Shown here: piece by piece, positions 41,700 to 49,849 of the stretch
How positions within the stretch are numbered: the stretch's first letter is position 1
Layout of the letters: each line of letters starts with the position of its first letter
DNA from: Streptomyces sp. NBC_00102
Lineage (GTDB): Bacteria; Actinomycetota; Actinomycetes; Streptomycetales; Streptomycetaceae
Direction: 5' to 3'
DNA length: 64,000 nt
Assembly (NCBI RefSeq): GCF_026343115.1
Contig: NZ_JAPEMC010000001.1
Coordinates: 4,917,501-4,981,500, forward strand
Notes under the pieces: generated by a model
What the model was told of the DNA's origin: nothing
The model's database searches: none
Seen by the model: the letters and a program-made list of their open reading frames with translations, nothing else
Position numbers and translations under genes: made by a program

Positions 41700-43055
41700 G
41701 TGCCGACACCCACCAGCGCCAACTCCCGTCTGCGCGACACGATCAGCGCCGCCGGGTGCACGTACGACGCGCTTGCCAAGGACGTACGCCGCATCGCCGC
41801 CGAGAACGGCGAACTGCTCCAGACCAACAAGTCGGCCATCTCCCATTGGGTGGGCGGTGCCCGCGCGCCGTCCGGCCGGGCAGGCCAGTACCTCGCCGAA
41901 GCCCTCTCCCGGCGGCTGGGACGCGTCGTCACCCGAACCGAGCTCGGCCTCCACTCACCCGACGTGGAGTCGCCACCGGACACCGACCCCGTCACCGCGG
42001 TCACCGACCTCGGCCGCGCGGACGTCGAACGCCGAAGCTTCCTCGCCATCGCCGCCTTCACCACGGCCGGCGTGGCCATGCCGCTCCAGCACGACCACGA
42101 GGCCACCTCGCGGATGCTCCGCGCCCGCACCGCCCGCTCCCTCGTCGGCAGCGACGACATCGACGTCGTACGGCAGATCACGGCGGCCTTCAGTGCCGCC
42201 GACGAGAGGCTCGGCGGCGGGCACGGCCTGACCACGGTCACCGCGTACCTCGCCGACACGGCAGCCCCCATGCTGCGCGGACGGTTCCCCAGTGAAGCCT
42301 TACGCCAGGCTGCCTTCGGCGCTGTCGCCGAACTTGCCTACCTCGCAGGGTGGAAGCACCACGACCTTGGACACGAAGGCGCTGCCCAGCGCTACTACCA
42401 GGTCGGCTACCAACTTGCCTGCGAAGCCGATCCCCACGGCCACGCCGCATGGATGATGCGCGCCCTCGCCCACCAGTCCCTCAGTCTCAAGCAACCCCAC
42501 CACTGCGTGGATCTCGTCGAAGGCGCGCTCGCCCGCGGCCTCGGCCACGTCGACGGTCAGACGGAAGCGCTCCTTCACATCACGCACGCCCGCGCCTACG
42601 CAGCCGTCGGCGAGAATCCACGGGCCGCCCGAGCTCTCCTCGCCGCCGAAGACGCGCTTCTGCGCGAGGACGGTCCCCAGCCCAGCTTCTCCCGCGTCAG
42701 CGGCCCGGCAGCTGGCACCGTCGCCAGCCACACCGCCCGCACCCTGACGGACCTCTCGGACCACATCGGTACGGAACAGCAGCACCGCGACGCGCTCACC
42801 CGCTGGGACCCGGAGAAGTACAAGCGCGTGCACGCCCTCACCCACGCCGACCTCGGCGACAGCCTCGCTGCCCAGGCCCGCGCAGACGAAGCGGTCGCGG
42901 CCTGGACCCAGGCCCTGGTTCTCATGGAGGGCATGACCTCCGACCGCACCCGCAAGGCGATCACCTCGATCCGCTCCACGCTCGCGGTCTACCAGCGCCG
43001 CCGCGTCCCGGGAGCTGCGGATCTCGCCCGCCGCGCCCGCGAGGCCCTCGCCTAA
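41700..43055 (+). CDS. XRE-type helix-turn-helix regulator with TPR-like C-terminus
   Basis: The 451-residue protein begins with a non-canonical HTH (SRLRDTISAAGCTYDALAKDVRRIAAENGELL... SAISHWVGGARAP) typical of large Streptomyces XRE regulators. From about residue 150 it is alpha-helical with repeated AxxxAxxLxxLAYLAG-like and tetratricopeptide-like units (AWMMRALAHQSLSLKQ, ALLHITHARAYAAVGE), which bind a ligand or protein partner. GTG 41700 has GAGGCGG upstream. It is followed 34 bases later by the Nudix gene and is divergent from the four-gene cluster, so it is the likely switch of the island. Confidence 0.85.
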   Translation: MPTPTSANSRLRDTISAAGCTYDALAKDVRRIAAENGELLQTNKSAISHWVGGARAPSGRAGQYLAEALSRRLGRVVTRTELGLHSPDVESPPDTDPVTAVTDLGRADVERRSFLAIAAFTTAGVAMPLQHDHEATSRMLRARTARSLVGSDDIDVVRQITAAFSAADERLGGGHGLTTVTAYLADTAAPMLRGRFPSEALRQAAFGAVAELAYLAGWKHHDLGHEGAAQRYYQVGYQLACEADPHGHAAWMMRALAHQSLSLKQPHHCVDLVEGALARGLGHVDGQTEALLHITHARAYAAVGENPRAARALLAAEDALLREDGPQPSFSRVSGPAAGTVASHTARTLTDLSDHIGTEQQHRDALTRWDPEKYKRVHALTHADLGDSLAAQARADEAVAAWTQALVLMEGMTSDRTRKAITSIRSTLAVYQRRRVPGAADLARRAREALA

Positions 43056-43089
43056 CATGCCCAACAACCCGCCCGACGAAGGGAACCCC

Positions 43090-43584
43090 GTGGCCCAGCA
43101 GACCGACAACCGCCCCCCGGCCCTCAAGCCGGCGCTCGACTCGATGACGCTGCTCGTCGCGGCCGTCATCGTCCACGACAAGGCCACCAACCGCGTCGTC
43201 CTCCTCCAGCACAGCGAGAACGCCAAGTTCGCCCAGGGGATGTGGGACTTGCCGGTCGGCAAGAGCGAGCCGGGGGAGCCGATCACCGAGACTGCGGTCC
43301 GCGAGCTGTACGAGGAGACCGGCCTCACCGTGAAGCCCGAATCCCTCAAGGTCGCGCACATCATTCACGGCGCCTGGGGCGTCGAAGCCCCCAACGGCTT
43401 CCTCACCGTCGTCTTCGCCGCCCACGACTGGACCGGCGAACCCGAGAACCGTGAGCCGCGAAAGCACGCCCAAGTCCGGTGGGTTGATGCCGACTCCATC
43501 CCTGAGGAGTTCGTGAACACCACTTCAAACGCCCTCAGTTGCTACCTCGCGGGAGACTCGGAGGTCTCCCTTGACGGCTGGTAG
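43090..43584 (+). CDS. Nudix hydrolase
   Basis: The 164-residue protein contains an intact Nudix box GKSEPGEPITETAVRELYEETGL (G-x5-E-x7-REx2EExG), so it should hydrolyse a nucleoside diphosphate-linked substrate. GTG 43090 is preferred to ATG 43057 because GAAGGGA lies five bases before it. It follows the XRE regulator gene in the same direction. A regulator plus Nudix pair occurs in several actinomycete integrative elements, but here no transfer genes accompany it. Confidence 0.87.
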   Translation: MAQQTDNRPPALKPALDSMTLLVAAVIVHDKATNRVVLLQHSENAKFAQGMWDLPVGKSEPGEPITETAVRELYEETGLTVKPESLKVAHIIHGAWGVEAPNGFLTVVFAAHDWTGEPENREPRKHAQVRWVDADSIPEEFVNTTSNALSCYLAGDSEVSLDGW

Positions 43585-43922
43585 GGAACATGTCTACTAC
43601 GGCTCGTTCTGGTGCCGGAACGGCTAAGCCGGACACCCTCAACAACCAAGATCGACCGCCGGATAACCAAGTCGACCGCGGGAGCGTCCTCTCTCGCACC
43701 TGGTGCCACCATCTCGCGCGTCCACGAAATCACCTTCCATCCGGCCAGTGTGGGCGAGATTCACAGCAGTTCCCCTCGGGGGCGATCACCACCATGGAAG
43801 GCCCCGAGGGAGGTCATGAGCTGACCAATCGTCAACCACTATGCCTTGCAAGGTAAATTAGAAGCGTCAACTAATTAGGTGCAAGGTGCTGCCGACTTTC
43901 ATTGACTAAAGAAGGGGACAAT
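43585..43922 (+). promoter_or_regulatory. Promoter region of the NACHT gene
   Basis: A 338-base gene-free region becoming AT-richer to the right. It holds an imperfect hairpin at 43773-43810 (CCCTCGGGG and CCCCGAGGG), possibly ending the Nudix transcript, and a candidate promoter TTGCAA (43846-43851) with 18 bases to ACTAAT (43870-43875). The RBS AAGGGGA is at 43912-43918. No known operator is seen. Confidence 0.5.
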
Positions 43923-46202
43923 GTGACCACGTTCGATGAATCCGGGCACGATTTTGAACTCAGGGCCTTAGAGGTGGCTAGAGCGATACATGATCCGCAC
44001 GGACTCCAGGGTGCCATCATGCACAAGGGGCGCGAACGAGACGGTGTATTCATCACGGAAGAGTCGATCCATGCATACGAATTTACCATCGAGTCAAAAA
44101 AGGCCAAGGCTCAGAAGGACGCAGAGAAGCTCCGTGGGTTGCTCACCGATCTAGGCAGAAGGCCAGAGAATTCCTACAAGAACCTGACGGGTTGGTTCGT
44201 GACTCGAGACGAGCCGACTGCAGAGCAGCGGAGCGCAGTCGTGGATGAGTCCCGAAAAGGGAACATTACTATCCACGCAATCAGTGTGTCCACTTTGCAG
44301 CGTAGACTTTGCGATTCAGAGGGTTACCTGCGCTGCAGAGACGACGCGCCTTTCGGCAGCATCTCCTACTCCCGGCCCGCCGAGAAGGTGGACGTGAAGG
44401 TGCCCGTCGTCTTCGCAGGCCGAGATTCCGGCGAACTGGCCACAAACGAAATTTCCAAGATGCTGATCAATGGCTACAGAGCCCTTGTTGTTGGCGAATT
44501 CGGGGTAGGTAAGAGTCATGCTCTGCGAGAGCTCTACTACGAGCTCCGGAGGCTGCATTTTCGAAATAAGAAGCTTACGCCATTTCCGGTTCATATCAAC
44601 CTTAGAGACTGTGCTGGCCTGAGGACTCCTGCGGAGATCCTTCGGCGCCACTCCGAAGAAATCGGATTCGGGAGCGACAGGAGCCTAATATCTGCCTGGC
44701 GATCGGGCGCATGCATCCTACTGCTTGACGGTTTTGATGAGATCGTTCCCACCAGGTGGCTTGGAAGCGCTGCGGATCTTAAGGAGGTTCGACGAGCAGC
44801 ACTTTCCCCGGTCCGACGATTGGTCGAGGAGACTCCATCCGGCACAGGAATTGTCGCATGTGGACGCTCCCACTACTTTTCTTCCCACTCCGAGATGGCG
44901 GAGTCACTAGGATTCGAGTCGCCAGAGAATCTTGTAAACATTCGGGACTTCACTGAGGGGCAGGTAGAGGAGTACCTGGCATCGGCCGGGGTGTCGTGGA
45001 AGGTTCCGGAGTGGCTCCCCACACGCCCTCTACTCATTGGCTACCTGGTGGCGATGCAGGCATTTTCGGAGGTCAACGCTGCCGTAGAGACAACTCAAGC
45101 GACGGCGTGGCGTCGTTTCTTCGATGCGATTTGCGAGCGGGAGGCGCGCATGTTCAGTGCTGTTCGCCCCGAAGTGATAAAGGCAATCGTATCCAGGGTT
45201 GCCACGCTAGCTCGTTCTCAAGGGAATGAAACTGGCCCAGTCGGCATGGACCTCATGAGAACCGCTTTTATCAACATCAACAACAGGCAGCCCGACGAAG
45301 AGGGTTTGCAATTGCTTCTCCGTCTTCCCGGTCTCGCTATCTCGGCGCCGGTAGGAGACGAGGAATCTCGAATCTTCGTTGACCGCAATCTAGCAGATAC
45401 GGCCTACGGAGAGGACTTGGCCACTTACCTCACAAATTCTTACGATGAACATCCACTCTCTAGCGTCGCCTCCTGGGTTACTACGGCTGGCGACCTAGGC
45501 ATTGAAGCTGCGGCTGGGGCTCTGCAAGAGCAAGGGACAAGCGCTCGAGCCGCCCTCGCAGTAGCCTCTCGTCGGCAGAATCAGGGGCAGTATGATTCCG
45601 TTCTGGCAGACATGCTGCGTGTGGTGTCCACGCTCGAGCCGACAGAAGACGGAAACCGAAATAAGTTCACCGTCGAAGGAGTCATCTTCGATACGCTAGC
45701 GCTGTCTAATGGCGATTCGCTGGCTCGGCGCATCAATTACCAAGATTGCGTAATTCAGACACTGGACATATCAATGACGGAAGACGGGCAGTCCTTCCCT
45801 TACTTCCAGCGATGCCTGATCGGCTTCCTCGATGGGGCGTCGAAGATCCCCGCATGGCTCGAGGGCAACTTTATCGAATGCGAGATAGAGCAGTTCTCGC
45901 GGCAATCTCAGACCACTGCAGGGATAATGCAACTTAACCTCGATGCGCGCACCAAGGTAGCGCTTACCATATTGAAGAAAATATACAGCCAGCGCGGTTC
46001 TGGTCGGAAGGAGAGCGCGCTGAGCCGCGGCCTTGACCAAGCCAGCAGAAACCTTGTGGCGAGTGTGGTATCGAGCCTCGTTTCTGAAGGATGGGTTTAC
46101 CGCAACACGTCGGGGAAAACGGTACTGTATCTTCCGGTTAAGGGTCGGCGACCCGCAGCCCTTAACGCTCTCGAAAAGCCCGGGGAATTTTACCTGAAGT
46201 AA
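43923..46202 (+). CDS. NACHT NTPase with restriction-endonuclease-like N-terminal domain (putative anti-phage effector)
   Basis: The 759-residue protein is a candidate bacterial NLR-type defence protein. The N-terminus (about 1-85) has the strand pattern of PD-(D/E)xK nucleases: MHKGRERDGVFI with Asp40, then HAYEFTIESKKAKAQKD with Glu53, Glu57 and Lys59; the catalytic set is not fully canonical. A NACHT/STAND core follows with Walker A GEFGVGKSH (191-199) and Walker B ILLLDGFDE (Asp269, Asp272, Glu273), then a sensor region ACGRSHYF. The C-terminal 300 residues lack recognised repeats but end in a winged-helix-like segment (LVASVVSSLVSEGWVYRN). Codon usage is less GC-rich than neighbours and residue 16 is a TTA leucine codon, so translation may need bldA tRNA. 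GTG 43923 has AAGGGGA upstream. A single-gene system inside an island is typical of such effectors. Confidence 0.8.
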   Translation: MTTFDESGHDFELRALEVARAIHDPHGLQGAIMHKGRERDGVFITEESIHAYEFTIESKKAKAQKDAEKLRGLLTDLGRRPENSYKNLTGWFVTRDEPTAEQRSAVVDESRKGNITIHAISVSTLQRRLCDSEGYLRCRDDAPFGSISYSRPAEKVDVKVPVVFAGRDSGELATNEISKMLINGYRALVVGEFGVGKSHALRELYYELRRLHFRNKKLTPFPVHINLRDCAGLRTPAEILRRHSEEIGFGSDRSLISAWRSGACILLLDGFDEIVPTRWLGSAADLKEVRRAALSPVRRLVEETPSGTGIVACGRSHYFSSHSEMAESLGFESPENLVNIRDFTEGQVEEYLASAGVSWKVPEWLPTRPLLIGYLVAMQAFSEVNAAVETTQATAWRRFFDAICEREARMFSAVRPEVIKAIVSRVATLARSQGNETGPVGMDLMRTAFININNRQPDEEGLQLLLRLPGLAISAPVGDEESRIFVDRNLADTAYGEDLATYLTNSYDEHPLSSVASWVTTAGDLGIEAAAGALQEQGTSARAALAVASRRQNQGQYDSVLADMLRVVSTLEPTEDGNRNKFTVEGVIFDTLALSNGDSLARRINYQDCVIQTLDISMTEDGQSFPYFQRCLIGFLDGASKIPAWLEGNFIECEIEQFSRQSQTTAGIMQLNLDARTKVALTILKKIYSQRGSGRKESALSRGLDQASRNLVASVVSSLVSEGWVYRNTSGKTVLYLPVKGRRPAALNALEKPGEFYLK

Positions 46203-46410
46203 CCAGACACCGCCGACTGACTGCTGACGTTGAGGCCGGTATCCGACGAGAGAGCCGCGAGCGCACTTGTCCAACCTCAGTGCCCCAGTCCGCACGCAGT
46301 CCGCAAGACACCCGCTCAGGACCGTCGCGCCCCAACGCCAGCCATCACCAAAAGGCCAGGTCAGCGTCCCACAGGGAAGATCCCCGCAGGTCGCCGACCC
46401 GGCCCGTTAC

Positions 46411-46434
46411 TTGGAGACCAAGAAGGCTTGATCG
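46411..46434. repeat. Right copy of the island-flanking direct repeat (sodN 3' end remnant)
   Basis: The reading frame of the copy translates as Y-L-E-T-K-K-A-stop, matching sodN's F-W-E-T-K-K-A-stop; GGAGACCAAGAAGGC is identical and 22 of 24 bases agree in the whole window. Sequence to its left does not resemble sodN, as expected of an attachment core, not a gene duplication. Confidence 0.75.
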
Positions 46435-46480
46435 TCCCCGCGTCGGGCTTCGGCTGCGCCGTAGGCCGGACAGGGAAACG

Positions 46481-46517
46481 CGGAAGGCCCGACCGTCATC
46501 GACGGTCGGGCCTTCCG
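46481..46517. terminator. Strong hairpin downstream of the island
   Basis: Perfect 17-bp arms (46481-46497 and 46501-46517) with an ATC loop. It may be the original terminator of sodN, displaced from it by the inserted segment. Confidence 0.85.
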
Positions 46518-46601
46518 GTTGTCCAGGGCCGTCCGGGAGATGCCGCATGCGGTCGCGAGCGATTCCAGGTCCGTCTCCGCAAGCCCGCTACGCTGTCAGC
46601 C

Positions 46602-47735
46602 GTGCACACGCCCTCGCCCCCGCGGCTGACCCTGGAAGCCGCCCGCGTCCTTCAGGGCATGCTCCGGTGCGAGATCGGACCGGGGCTCACCGAGCGGGAA
46701 CTCGACGCGGTCGAGGCGCGGTTCGGCTTCACCTTCGCGGCCGACCACCGTGTCTTCCTCTCAGCCGGCCTTCCCTGCGGCTCGTCCCGGTGGCCCGACT
46801 GGCGTGACGGCGACCCCGAGGACCTGGCCGAACGGCTGGCGCGGCCGGTGGAGGGTGCGCTCTTCGACGTGGAGCACAACGTGTTCTGGCATCCCGCCTG
46901 GCCGCCGAGGCCGGCGGATGTGTCCGACGCGCTGCGCGTCGCAAGGGCCGAGCTGGAGAGCGCGCCGCAGTTGGTTCCGGTCTACGGGCACCGCTACCTG
47001 CCCGGCACGGCCGGCGAGTACGGACACCCCGTCCTGTCCGTGTACCAAACCGACATCATCCTGTACGGGAACGACCTCGCCGACTACATCCAGCACGAAT
47101 TCGCCGGGCGTTCGAGCAGCCTCCTCGCCCACGCGACCGTCGGCTTCTGGTCGTACTTCATCGAGGGCGGTCCGGGCATCGACGTCTCCCTGCCCACGCC
47201 GTTCACGCCGTACGCCACGAGCGCGCAGGAGGCCGTCGACTGCATCAGGATGCTGGCCCTGGAGCGCCTGATCGGCCGACGGCACCACCCTGAACAGCTC
47301 ATCGAGGCCGGACTCACGGCCCTGGTCCTCGACGTCGAGACCGAGTCCCTCCCTCTCCTCGCCGGTCTGTCAGCCTCCGAGCACGAGCAAGCGGAGGCCC
47401 TTTTCGATCAGGTGCTGGACGATCTCGGCCTGCGCGATGCCCTCCCGGCCGACTCCACCGACCTCCCCTGGGAAGAGGCCCGTTGGGAACTCGTCCGCTG
47501 GTGGCTCCGGCTGATCGTGAACGGCAGCATGGCCCCCGGAGCAGGCGGTGACCTGATCACGCACGAAGGGTGGGGTGCTTTGGCCCGGCCACGGTCGCTC
47601 ATGCCGCTGGTCGACAAGACCGAGGCGTACAACGACTGGGAGGAGACCCGATCCGGCGACCGGGAAACCCTGGCGGACTCGATCGTCGAGGAGGCAGTCC
47701 GCCTGCTTGCCGGGACCTGGCCACCGCAGGGGTGA
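46602..47735 (+). CDS. SUKH/SMI1-like domain protein
   Basis: The 377-residue protein starts with a stretch like the SMI1/KNR4 (SUKH) fold: LTERELDAVEARFGFTFAADHRVFLSAGLPCGSSRWPDWRDGD, where the GLP-x-W region is typical. The middle has LYGNDLADYIQHEF and the C-terminus is helical. SUKH proteins are often immunity proteins of toxin systems, but no toxin gene is visible beside it. GTG 46602 begins the SUKH-like region. It lies just right of the island boundary, so it may be core. Confidence 0.7.
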   Translation: MHTPSPPRLTLEAARVLQGMLRCEIGPGLTERELDAVEARFGFTFAADHRVFLSAGLPCGSSRWPDWRDGDPEDLAERLARPVEGALFDVEHNVFWHPAWPPRPADVSDALRVARAELESAPQLVPVYGHRYLPGTAGEYGHPVLSVYQTDIILYGNDLADYIQHEFAGRSSSLLAHATVGFWSYFIEGGPGIDVSLPTPFTPYATSAQEAVDCIRMLALERLIGRRHHPEQLIEAGLTALVLDVETESLPLLAGLSASEHEQAEALFDQVLDDLGLRDALPADSTDLPWEEARWELVRWWLRLIVNGSMAPGAGGDLITHEGWGALARPRSLMPLVDKTEAYNDWEETRSGDRETLADSIVEEAVRLLAGTWPPQG

Positions 47736-47901
47736 TTCCACCGGCGGCACACGAGGATGCCGAAACCCGCCCTGGGCCTTCCGCTCGAAGAGGCGGTGGA
47801 CGAACTCGCCGCGCGCCACGCGGTGGAGGCCGTGGCGCCGTACCTCCTGAGCCGCTGGGGCTTGTCGATTCCCTGCCTTCCCACGGCCCGGCCGCGTTGT
47901 C

Positions 47902-48738
47902 CTACGCCCCCCTGCCGAGGCGGCCGGAGCGGAGTGCGGCGACCACGCCGCCGTCGACCAGCAGGTCGGTTCCGGTCACGAAGGTCGCGTCGGGGCCCAG
48001 GAGGAACGCGGCCGCCGCCGCGATGTCGTCGGCGGTGCCCAGGCGTCCCGTACCGGAGGCTTCGACCATCGCGCGCATGTGCCGGCCGCTCTCGCCGTCC
48101 AGCTCCTGCCGTCCCATGGGCGTGGAGATGACGCCGGGGCTGATGGAGTTGACGCGTGCCCCGCGCTCGCCCCAACCGGTGGCGGCGGCGCGGACCCGCA
48201 GGCGGTTGGCGTACTTGGACAGGGGGTAGGCGCCCTGCGGGCCGAGGGTGTCGGCGTCGAGGAAGGGCAGGGCGAGCAGGTCGTCGGCCGGGGCGTGCGC
48301 CAGAGCCCGTTCCTGCTCGGCCGTGAGTACGGACGGTGCGACCATGTGCCCCGCCATGCTGGCTATCACCACACCGGCGCCGCCCGGGGCGACGACCCTG
48401 GCGAACTCCTCCAGGACCAGCGCGGTGCCGAGCAGATCCACAGCGAGGATCGCGGCGGCCGGTGCCTGCGCGGGGGAGAGGCCGGCCGTGTGGACGACCT
48501 GGGTGACCGGACCGAGTGCCGCGGCGGCGTCCGCCAGGGCCGCGACCGACGTTCGCGAGGAGACGTCGACGGGCCGGGTGTGCACGCGGTGGCCGTGCCC
48601 TCGCAGCTCCTCGGCGACACCGTCGAGGACGGACTCGTCGAAGTCCGCCAGCAGCAGGGTGCCACCCGCCCCCTGTCGGCGGGCGATCGCCTGCCCCATG
48701 CCCCCGACGCCGATCACGACCACCACGTTCGACTGCAT
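47902..48738 (-). CDS. Short-chain dehydrogenase/reductase
   Basis: The 278-residue Rossmann protein has the cofactor loop VVVIGVGGMGQAIARRQGAG, a variant of the usual TGxxxGxG, and the YxxxK catalytic pair in GAYPLSKYANRLRV; the substrate is unknown. A conserved SPGVISTPMG and DLLVDGGVV end are also classic SDR. It is divergent from the tetR gene with a perfect palindrome between, so it is the probable target of that repressor. ATG 48738 has GGGAGCTC before it. Confidence 0.9.
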   Translation of the reverse strand: MQSNVVVVIGVGGMGQAIARRQGAGGTLLLADFDESVLDGVAEELRGHGHRVHTRPVDVSSRTSVAALADAAAALGPVTQVVHTAGLSPAQAPAAAILAVDLLGTALVLEEFARVVAPGGAGVVIASMAGHMVAPSVLTAEQERALAHAPADDLLALPFLDADTLGPQGAYPLSKYANRLRVRAAATGWGERGARVNSISPGVISTPMGRQELDGESGRHMRAMVEASGTGRLGTADDIAAAAAFLLGPDATFVTGTDLLVDGGVVAALRSGRLGRGA

Positions 48739-48756
48739 CCGAGCTCCCTATTAACG

Positions 48757-48774
48757 TTACGGTACGTACCGTAA
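48757..48774. promoter_or_regulatory. Palindromic operator between SDR and TetR genes
   Basis: The perfect 18-bp palindrome TTACGGTACGTACCGTAA lies 19 bases before the SDR start and 29 bases before the tetR start, where both promoters should be. It is the obvious binding site of the TetR protein. Confidence 0.9.
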
Positions 48775-48802
48775 TTGAATCTTAGGCACATAGACTCCGG
48801 AC

Positions 48803-49477
48803 ATGACAGAGGTACGGCGGCCTGGCAGGCCCAGGGATACGGAAACGGACCGGGCGATCCTGGACGCCGCGCAGGAACTGCTGCTCCAGGACGGGTACGC
48901 GGGCCTCTCGATGGAACGGGTCGCCGCGCGGGCGGGTGTCGGCAAGCCGACCGTGTACCGCCGCTGGCCGTCCAAGACGGCCCTGGTCGGTGATGTCACC
49001 CGGCGCGCGTACCTCGCGGCCGCACCCGAGGGGGAGATCCCGGCACCGGAAGCCGGGAACGTGGCACGGGCCGTCGTCGGGTGGTTCCGGTCCCATGCGG
49101 AGGCGGTCACCGATCCGCGCAACTCCGCGCTGGTGCTGGCCCTCACGGCGGCCGCCGCGGAGAGCCCCACGGACGCGGACTCGCTCTACCGTCACCACAC
49201 GCGGGATCAGCACGAGGCGCTCGTCCGGCTGTTGCGCGCGGGTGTGGAGGCGGGCGAGTTCCGCCCCGGCACCGATGTGGACGCGGTGGTGGACGCCCTC
49301 ATCGGGTCCACCCTCTATCTGCTGCTCACCGGGCGGTCCGCCGAGGCACCGGAGCGGGCTGAGGGGCTGGTCGGCGCACTGCTGGACGGAATCCGCACCT
49401 TCCCGGGCGAGGCTGAGGGCGAGGGCGAGGGCGAGGGCGAGGGCGAGGGCGAGGGCGAGGGCGAGGGCGAGGGCTGA
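48803..49477 (+). CDS. TetR-family transcriptional repressor
   Basis: The 224-residue protein has the TetR HTH (AILDAAQELLLQDGYAGLSMERVAARAGVGKPTVYRRWPSKTALVGDVT) and a helical ligand-binding domain. It should repress the divergent SDR gene and itself through the 18-bp palindrome. The last 20 residues are ten copies of Glu-Gly, encoded by a perfect GAGGGC hexamer array ending at the stop codon; this tail is likely disordered and length-variable. ATG 48803 begins the DNA-binding domain. An alternative tail length could be a strain-specific feature. Confidence 0.93.
   Translation: MTEVRRPGRPRDTETDRAILDAAQELLLQDGYAGLSMERVAARAGVGKPTVYRRWPSKTALVGDVTRRAYLAAAPEGEIPAPEAGNVARAVVGWFRSHAEAVTDPRNSALVLALTAAAAESPTDADSLYRHHTRDQHEALVRLLRAGVEAGEFRPGTDVDAVVDALIGSTLYLLLTGRSAEAPERAEGLVGALLDGIRTFPGEAEGEGEGEGEGEGEGEGEGEG
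49415..49474 (+). repeat. Ten tandem GAGGGC hexamers in the tetR 3' end
   Basis: Ten perfect units of GAGGGC end directly at the TGA stop; slippage keeps the frame and changes only the number of Glu-Gly pairs. Confidence 0.97.
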
Positions 49478-49492
49478 AGCCAGGGTGCCGGG

Positions 49493-49849
49493 TCAGCCTG
49501 AGGTCGTGGCCCCACCCGCCACGGCCGCAGGACCCGGCCACGGCCGCACCTCGACCACCGCGTCCACCGGGAGCGGGCCGTACAGGTGGGGGAACTCCTC
49601 GCCGCCCTCGGTCATCGATTCGTGGCGCAGCGGTGCGGTGAGGCGGGTCGGGTCGATGACCAGGACGACGAGATCCACCTCCTCGGATCCGTACAGCAGG
49701 GAGGCCACGGCCGGCAGTTGGTGGGGGTGGGAGAGGTGGATGAAGCCCTCCTGTCGGAGGGTGCGGCCCCGGGTGGACCAGGTGTAGGAGCCCTCGTGCA
49801 GGGCCGCCGCCCAGAGGGCGGGTTCGGTGAGGTGGAGGAGTTCGGTCAT
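49493..49849 (-). CDS. DUF952 family protein
   Basis: The 118-residue protein matches DUF952: MTELLHLTEPALWAAALHEG, then GFIHLSHPHQLPAVASLLYG, a VDLVVLVIDPTRL strand and FPHLYGPLPVDAVVEVRPWP. The fold is related to ADP-ribosyl transferases; function is unknown. ATG 49849 overlaps the stop of the upstream epimerase gene (ATGA), so the two are co-translated. The 3' end is 16 bases from the convergent tetR stop. Confidence 0.85.
   Translation of the reverse strand: MTELLHLTEPALWAAALHEGSYTWSTRGRTLRQEGFIHLSHPHQLPAVASLLYGSEEVDLVVLVIDPTRLTAPLRHESMTEGGEEFPHLYGPLPVDAVVEVRPWPGPAAVAGGATTSG

Larger units (their letters stand above)
38240..46430. mobile_element. Putative genomic island inserted at the sodN 3' end (no integrase seen)
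   Basis: The segment is bounded by the sodN-end repeat on both sides. It has eight accessory genes, and its right third (43850-46200) is visibly richer in A and T than all flanking genes. The XRE-regulator/Nudix pair recalls the regulatory module of actinomycete integrative elements such as pSAM2 (pra/pif type), but the resemblance is only at the level of domain types. I find no integrase, excisionase, replication or transfer gene, so it would be a decayed or non-autonomous element. Confidence 0.6.
46203..46601. other. Right island boundary and intergenic region
   Basis: No gene is supported in these 399 bases. It holds the second copy of the sodN-end repeat (46411-46434), after which base composition returns to GC-rich, and a strong hairpin at 46481-46517. 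Confidence 0.6.

Noticed and set aside
38240..46430. Search for an integrase, excisionase or transfer gene in the island
   Set aside because: None of the open frames shows tyrosine or serine recombinase motifs, FtsK-like motor or replication initiator features; if present they lie outside the window or have been lost.
47757..48131. Frame starting MPKPALGLPLEEAVDELAARH downstream of the SUKH-like gene
   Set aside because: The first 40 residues look protein-like, but the rest is Arg/Pro-rich and antisense to the SDR gene; a truncated gene remnant cannot be excluded but is not supported.
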